Source: Arcobacter sp.
Lineage (GTDB): Bacteria > Campylobacterota > Campylobacteria > Campylobacterales > Arcobacteraceae
Direction of reading: 5' to 3'
DNA: 10,912 nucleotides
NCBI GenBank assembly: GCA_030635995.1
Contig: DAOVXU010000044.1
Location: 1-10,912, forward strand
Shown: positions 7,532 to 10,912 of the stretch, piece after piece
Layout of the letters: the number at the start of each line of letters is the position of its first letter
Numbering within the stretch: position 1 is the stretch's first letter
Program-made: the position numbers and the translations under genes
The notes under the pieces: model-generated
Told to the model about the DNA's origin: nothing
Seen by the model: the letters and a program-made list of their open reading frames with translations, nothing else
Databases searched by the model: none

Positions 7532-8301
7532 TTAATAAAATAAATTTTAAAATAAAAGAATTGGATAGTATGAAAAAATATCCAGAAGATATTTATTATA
7601 TTGGAAATCTAGAACTTTTAGACAGACCAAAAATATCTATAGTTGGAACTAGAAAGCCTATCTCATATACAAAAAATTTCACTCATACTTTAAGTTCAAA
7701 ATTATCAAATAAAAATATAACTATTGTAAGTGGAGTTGCTATGGGGGTAGATGCTATAGCACATAAAGCTTCTATAAATTCTACTATTGCTGTTGTTGCA
7801 AATGGTTTAGATATAAGATACCCAGCTGTAAATAAGAATCTAATTCAAGAGATAGAAAATAATTCTTTAATAATAAGTACATATAAAGAGAAACAACTAG
7901 CCAAGCCATATACTTTTGTACAAAGAAATGAACTTGTTGTAGCCCTTGGAGATATACTTATTATCACTCAAGCTGATTTAAATAGTGGAAGTTTAAGAAG
8001 TGCCGAATTTGCTTTAAAGATGGGAAAACAAATATATGTACTACCCCATAGAATAGGAGATAGTGATGGTACAAATATGCTTTTAGAAAAAGGTGATGCA
8101 AAAGCTATATATGATATTGATAAATTTATTGAGGAGTTGGGATATAAAGATGATAAATCTATAAAAAGTGATGATTTTATAAGTTATTGTAGGGCAAATC
8201 CTACTTATGATGAAGCTGTTCAGATATATAAAGAGAAAGTTTTTGAGTATGAGTTATTGGGTGAGATTATGGTAGAGGATGGGAGAATAAAAGTAAAGTA
8301 A
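7528..8301 (+). CDS. dprA: DNA processing protein DprA (natural transformation, RecA loader)
   Basis: DprA binds incoming single-stranded DNA in the cytoplasm, protects it and loads RecA during natural transformation. The 257-residue product starts at the ATG of a 4-nt ATGA overlap with the deacetylase gene. Rossmann-like domain motifs are visible: ISIVGTRKP (36-43), SGVAMGVDAIAHKA (68-81), TIAVVANGLDIRYPAVN (86-102), FVQRNELVVALGD (130-142), TQADLNSGSLRSAEFAL (147-163), GKQIYVLPHRIGDSDGTNMLL (166-186). The usual RNRxIxGLS is RNELVVALGD here, a form I associate with Campylobacterota. The protein lacks an N-terminal SAM-like extension. Its last 45 residues, ending in ELLGEIMVEDGRIKV, resemble the small winged-helix DML1 end. 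No other competence gene is nearby. Confidence 0.93.
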   Translation: MINKINFKIKELDSMKKYPEDIYYIGNLELLDRPKISIVGTRKPISYTKNFTHTLSSKLSNKNITIVSGVAMGVDAIAHKASINSTIAVVANGLDIRYPAVNKNLIQEIENNSLIISTYKEKQLAKPYTFVQRNELVVALGDILIITQADLNSGSLRSAEFALKMGKQIYVLPHRIGDSDGTNMLLEKGDAKAIYDIDKFIEELGYKDDKSIKSDDFISYCRANPTYDEAVQIYKEKVFEYELLGEIMVEDGRIKVK

Positions 8302-8333
8302 ATTATTTTTATATTTTAATTTTAGACTTTTGA

Positions 8334-8409
8334 TTCTGTGATTGTTTTACTACGGAACTTACTCCTTTTTCCTTTTTTCTTAGAAAAAAAACGAAACCAA
8401 AAAAAATCG
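8334..8409 (+). repeat. Left outer arm of the inverted repeat (76 bp)
   Basis: Read on the + strand it runs from TTCTGTGATTG through CGGAACTTACTCC, a pyrimidine tract, an A tract, CGAAACC and eight A, ending in TCG. It matches the reverse complement of 8767-8841 at all but one position: an extra G at 8383. The T and A homopolymer lengths are otherwise the same. Confidence 0.95.
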
Positions 8410-8542
8410 GCACAAGAAATGATGTTTTTGGGGAGATTATTTTCTCTCCACTAAAAATGCAAAACTCGCGTTGCTCAAACAGTTGCATTTTCTTAACGCT
8501 ACAAGAAAAGAATCTCTTTATCCCAAAAAATCAAATTGTGCC
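8399..8542 (-). terminator. Left long hairpin followed by T8 on the minus strand
   Basis: Stems seen: GGCACAA (8409-8415) with TTGTGCC (8536-8542); TTTTTGGG (8425-8432) with CCCAAAAA (8522-8529); AGATT (8434-8438) with AATCT (8511-8515); TTTTCT (8440-8445) with AGAAAA (8504-8509); then the conserved tip. Read on the minus strand the hairpin is followed within 2-3 nt by eight T (complement of 8399-8406), as in a Rho-independent terminator. It would end transcripts coming from murC. At about 133 nt it is far larger than a normal terminator stem-loop, so it may have another role. Confidence 0.55.
8452..8497 (+). repeat. 46-bp conserved hairpin tip, left copy
   Basis: These 46 bases are identical to the reverse complement of 8681-8726. 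ATGCAA (8457-8462) and TTGCAT (8483-8488) pair to close an apical loop containing CTCGCGTTGCTCAAACAG. It is the most GC-rich stretch of the gap. Confidence 0.92.
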
Positions 8543-8635
8543 ATTTACAGTTGTGTAGAAATTCATCTTATTATTTTTTATATTTATTAGCTAAGTAATA
8601 TTACAAGTTTTAGAAAACTACTATATCTAATCCCT
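8543..8635. other. AT-rich centre between the two hairpins
   Basis: These 93 bases do not belong to either hairpin and show no repeat. On the + strand TTACAA (8601-8606) and TATCTA (8624-8629) are 17 bp apart and could be a weak promoter aimed at the right hairpin, but such matches are frequent in DNA this AT-rich. Confidence 0.35.
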
Positions 8636-8777
8636 GCACGGCTTGACATTTTGGGGTTACAAATATTGATAAATTTGAGTGTTAAGAAAATGCAACTGTT
8701 TGAGCAACGCGAGTTTTGCATTTTTAACTCAAATGCAATCAATATTCCCCAAAATGGCTTAGAGTGCGATTTTTTTT
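8636..8777 (+). terminator. Right long hairpin followed by T8 on the plus strand
   Basis: Stems seen: GCAC (8636-8639) with GTGC (8764-8767); CATTTTGGGG (8647-8656) with CCCCAAAATG (8747-8756); AATATTGAT (8662-8670) with ATCAATATT (8738-8746); ATTTGAG (8673-8679) with CTCAAAT (8728-8734); then the conserved tip. T8 (8770-8777) follows 2 nt after the basal stem. Transcripts from dprA would pass the left copy and could end here. It could equally be the 3' end of a separate RNA of about 140 nt. Confidence 0.6.
8681..8726 (-). repeat. 46-bp conserved hairpin tip, right copy
   Basis: This is an exact inverted copy of 8452-8497. AAAATGCAA (8687-8695) pairs with TTGCATTTT (8716-8724), leaving a 20-nt loop from CTGTTTGAGC to CGCGAGTT. 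Confidence 0.92.
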
Positions 8778-8841
8778 GGTTTCGTTTTTTTTTAAGAAAA
8801 AAGGAAAAAGGAGTAAGTTCCGTAGTAAAACAATCACAGAA
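8767..8841 (-). repeat. Right outer arm of the inverted repeat (75 bp)
   Basis: This is the reverse complement of the left arm with one base fewer in the A/T tract. On the + strand it contains T8 (8770-8777), GGTTTCG, T9, then a purine-rich run holding AAAAAGGAGTAAG. The AAGGAG looks like a ribosome binding site, but no start codon follows at a usable distance. Confidence 0.95.
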
Positions 8842-8878
8842 ACAAAAATTAAAAATCAACTCATTCCCAAATAGAAAA

Positions 8879-10174
8879 TCACCCTCTCAATTGATATGTA
8901 ATATCCCCAGCACCAACACCAACAACAATACCATTGTTTATAGTTGATATAACTTTCTCATCTTTTACAAGTTCAATCGAGTTATTTACAACTTGAACTT
9001 TATCCACAAAAGTTGGATTATATTGTTTAAATTCAACGGCAAAATCTATATCTAAAATTGCTTCAGCCACTGTCCATACAGGTAATATTATAAGTTCATC
9101 ACAACCTTTAAAACACTTTTTAAAAGCTTCTAAATTGTCTTTTGTTCTACTATATTTATGTGGTTGCCAAATTACAATCTTTTTTTCTATATTTATTAAT
9201 TCTTGATATAGTTTTACAGATTCTAAAGTTACTTTTATCTCTGTTGGATGATGAGCATAATCATCTATTATAATAAAATTATTACTCTTTTTCACTATAT
9301 CAAATCGTTTTTTTATCCCTTTATATAAGGATAAATTTTTTCTAATAGTTTCTATTGTTAAAGTTTCAAGCCCTGCAAGTATTGCACAAGAAGCATCAAG
9401 GGCAATATGTTCTCCAAATCCCCAAACTTCAAACACTCCAAAATCTTTTAAAGTAAATTTTGTATAAGGTTCACCATCTTTTAAGAAAAATTGACAATCT
9501 TTAATATCTACACTTGGATACAGTTTAATAGCCTCTTTTTTATAATCTTTTAAAAAATCATCCTCAGCATTTATAACCCTTACTTTTGCAATATCTAAAA
9601 ATTTAGTATAAGCATCATAAAATCTTTTTTCATCATAATTATAATACTCCATATGTTCTGGTTCGGTATTTAAAACAATAGAACAATATGGGTTACAAAG
9701 GATAAAACTCTCATCACTTTCATCTGCTTCAAAGGCTAATATCTCATCGATATATCTAAAATTTGAATCAAACTCTTTAGATATTGCACCAATTAGAGCT
9801 GAAGAGTTTAAAATAGAGCTTAACATAGCTGTTGTTGTACTTTTTCCATGTGCAGCACAAATAGCATAGTTTTTTGTATCTTTTAAAATAATGGGTAGAG
9901 CATCTTTTCGTGGTAATACTTTTAAATTCTGTTTATCAGCTTCTAATCTTTCAGTATTGGTATGAGTTACTGCTGCACTATATATAATTAAATCTTGACC
10001 AGTAATTGCATCTGCACTATGTGGAATAGTTACTTTTATCCCCTCAGATTCAAGACCTTTAGTTATAGGAGTAGATTTTATATCACTACCACTTACACTA
10101 TGTCCACTAAATTTCATAAATCTAGCTAGTGCAGAAAGTCCAATTCCTCCAATCCCTATAAAATGTACTCTCAT
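8879..10174 (-). CDS. murC: UDP-N-acetylmuramate--L-alanine ligase
   Basis: MurC adds the first amino acid, L-alanine, to UDP-MurNAc with ATP, in the cytoplasmic phase of peptidoglycan synthesis. The 431-residue length fits the shorter Campylobacterota form. Seen: N-terminal Rossmann motif GIGGIGLSALA (7-17) and GSD (29-31); ATP loop AAHGKSTTT (107-115, K111); metal/ATP segment FEADESDESF (148-157); LNTEPEHMEYY (168-178, H174); the C-terminal Mur motif DDYAHHPTEI (304-313); WQPHKYSRT (336-344); and GAGDI (421-425). The ATG ends 6 nt after the stop of the upstream small gene, with AGGTG about 13 nt before the start. The two genes and the aminotransferase form a tight minus-strand operon. The gene converges on dprA. 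Confidence 0.97.
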   Translation of the reverse strand: MRVHFIGIGGIGLSALARFMKFSGHSVSGSDIKSTPITKGLESEGIKVTIPHSADAITGQDLIIYSAAVTHTNTERLEADKQNLKVLPRKDALPIILKDTKNYAICAAHGKSTTTAMLSSILNSSALIGAISKEFDSNFRYIDEILAFEADESDESFILCNPYCSIVLNTEPEHMEYYNYDEKRFYDAYTKFLDIAKVRVINAEDDFLKDYKKEAIKLYPSVDIKDCQFFLKDGEPYTKFTLKDFGVFEVWGFGEHIALDASCAILAGLETLTIETIRKNLSLYKGIKKRFDIVKKSNNFIIIDDYAHHPTEIKVTLESVKLYQELINIEKKIVIWQPHKYSRTKDNLEAFKKCFKGCDELIILPVWTVAEAILDIDFAVEFKQYNPTFVDKVQVVNNSIELVKDEKVISTINNGIVVGVGAGDITYQLRG

Positions 10175-10180
10175 ATATTT

Positions 10181-10762
10181 TTATACACCTAAAAGAGGTC
10201 TTAATTCTTTATATATCTTTTGTAGCTTTTGAGTATTTTCATCTAAATATTTTTCTGTATCAAATTTAAAATCTAAAAGAAAATATCCATACTTTTCATC
10301 ACGAGCAAGTTGTTGATGTTCTATTTTCTCATCATAAAATTTTTCCATATCTTCACTATCATTACAAGCTAAAAGTTTAATATTTAAGGCTTTTAGTAAA
10401 GTATCATCTTCTACTATTTGAGAAAGTATAAAAAACAGTTCTTTAGCCCCTTTATAATCATCTCTACTCCATTTCTCTATAGAGTGTTCATAAAATGCTC
10501 TTATATAATATATATCATCATTATCTAAACTAAGTTTAGTTTTGTTTTTTAGTTTTTGTTCAATATTGTTAAAAGCTACTATTAAAATAGTTTCATATAT
10601 TTTATTGATTCTATCTTCAGCTAAGTCTAGTATTAGTAAACTATCTAAAACTTCATAAAGTCCAGATATATTTTTACTCTCTAAAACATCTTTCTCTCTA
10701 ATTTCTAAATAACCTAAAAATTCTGGGTCTGTACTTGCTTGTATTATCTCTTCTTGTGTCAT
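10181..10762 (-). CDS. Conserved hypothetical soluble helical protein
   Basis: I do not recognise this 193-residue protein. It is acidic and appears almost wholly alpha-helical, with no signal peptide, membrane segment or cysteine cluster (a single Cys, in the LLACNDSED segment). Segments such as WSRDDYKGAKELFFILSQIVEDD followed by a second helix look like a tetratricopeptide-type helical pair, but the match is weak. The start is supported by AGAGGAA 9 nt upstream. Its ATG shares one base with the stop of the aminotransferase gene (TAATG), and murC follows after 6 nt, so it should be co-translated with cell-wall genes. A structural or adaptor role in that context is only a guess. Confidence 0.8.
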   Translation of the reverse strand: MTQEEIIQASTDPEFLGYLEIREKDVLESKNISGLYEVLDSLLILDLAEDRINKIYETILIVAFNNIEQKLKNKTKLSLDNDDIYYIRAFYEHSIEKWSRDDYKGAKELFFILSQIVEDDTLLKALNIKLLACNDSEDMEKFYDEKIEHQQLARDEKYGYFLLDFKFDTEKYLDENTQKLQKIYKELRPLLGV

Positions 10763-10912
10763 TATCTACATTCCTCTATAAAATCTTTTAATCTTGTCAA
10801 AACTTCTCTTGTCTTTTCACTATTTTCAACTAATGCAATTCTTATATAATCTTTTCCTATCCCATTTCGCCCCAAATAACTACCAGGTAAAACTTTGATA
10901 TTTTTTTCTTTA
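10762..10912 (-). CDS. PLP-dependent class I/II aminotransferase, C-terminal end only (DapC-like)
   Basis: Only the last 49 codons are in the window; the gene continues beyond base 10912 on the minus strand. The readable end has VLPGSYLGRNGIGKDYIRIALVE, then a helix ending LTRLKDFIEECR. The VLPG and YIRIALV segments match the C-terminal small domain of fold-type I aminotransferases, where the arginine of YIRIAL binds the substrate carboxylate. In Campylobacterota this kind of end occurs in succinyldiaminopimelate aminotransferase (DapC), which would fit the cell-wall gene murC two genes downstream. That assignment is inference from a short fragment. Its TAA overlaps the next ATG by one base. 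Confidence 0.75.
   Translation of the reverse strand, partial: KEKNIKVLPGSYLGRNGIGKDYIRIALVENSEKTREVLTRLKDFIEECR

Larger units (their letters stand above)
8334..8841. repeat. Inverted pair of structured repeat elements filling the dprA-murC convergent gap
   Basis: The 577-base gap 8302-8878 has no credible protein gene. It is dominated by two copies of one element in opposite orientation: left copy 8334-8542 and right copy 8636-8841, with an AT-rich centre 8543-8635. The order in each copy is a 75-76 bp outer arm, a variable half-stem, a 46-bp conserved hairpin tip, then the other variable half-stem. The arms begin 32 nt after the dprA stop and 37 nt after the murC stop, so the layout is almost symmetric. 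No transposase, reverse transcriptase or target-site duplication is visible. It may be a mobile hairpin (MITE- or REP-like), a bidirectional terminator, or a pair of structured RNAs. Confidence 0.9.

Noticed and set aside
8334..8841. CRISPR array
   Set aside because: There are only two copies, in inverted rather than direct orientation, with no regular spacers and no cas genes.
8587..8859. 90-codon open frame on the minus strand across the right repeat copy, sharing a peptide (MQNSRCSNSCIFLTL) with a frame in the left copy (8457-8555)
   Set aside because: The shared peptide comes only from the identical 46-bp tip. The one-base indel in the A tract changes frame between copies, and the stems vary in a way that fits pairing rather than protein conservation.
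8302..8878. Insertion sequence or retron
   Set aside because: No transposase or reverse transcriptase frame is present, and no target-site duplication could be seen at the edges. A trans-mobilised element is still possible and is listed as a finding.
8651..8947. 98-codon open frame on the + strand across the right repeat copy and into murC
   Set aside because: It lies inside the hairpin and homopolymer arms, its translation is low-complexity where it follows the A/T tracts, it runs antisense into the murC end, and it has no ribosome binding site.

Overview
The window is AT-rich with compact, often overlapping genes. Its gene set points to a Campylobacterota bacterium, most likely of the Arcobacter group (Arcobacteraceae). 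The clues are a short class I ketol-acid reductoisomerase, a DprA with RNE instead of RNR, a sensor kinase with the H-box AHQWRQPL, and the order ilvC, divergent polysaccharide deacetylase, dprA next to a convergent murC. The taxonomic call is inference from content and codon bias; no rRNA is present.

Layout, + strand: (1) the 3' part of an HI0933/YhiN-type flavoprotein (1-993), then a short MTA/SAH-nucleosidase-like gene (990-1508) and a radical-SAM protein of the spore-photoproduct-lyase family (1499-2683), all three overlapping and so probably one transcript; (2) an orphan membrane sensor histidine kinase with a duplicated PAS-like domain (2811-5267); (3) ilvC (5360-6382), with its own promoter and a perfect 17-bp palindrome touching the -10 box; (4) a membrane-anchored divergent polysaccharide deacetylase (6455-7531) overlapping dprA (7528-8301) by 4 nt.

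Minus strand, converging on dprA: a class I aminotransferase (C-terminal end only, 10762-10912), a small soluble protein of unknown function (10181-10762) and murC (8879-10174), tightly packed as an operon.

The most unusual part is the 577-base gap between the convergent dprA and murC stops. It holds two inverted copies of a structured element (8334-8841). The outer 75-76 bp arms differ by one base, and a 46-bp hairpin tip is identical in both copies. The stem segments between these blocks differ in sequence, yet each copy remains self-complementary. Each hairpin is followed, on one strand, by a run of eight T, so the pair could act as a bidirectional terminator, or each copy could be a small structured RNA or mobile hairpin. 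No protein machinery for it is visible here.

A second point of interest is the pairing of a nucleosidase-like protein, with all three catalytic acidic residues kept, and a radical-SAM enzyme that would release 5'-deoxyadenosine. That radical-SAM protein has no cysteine where true spore photoproduct lyases carry their H-donor cysteine, so its reaction may differ from thymine-dimer repair.
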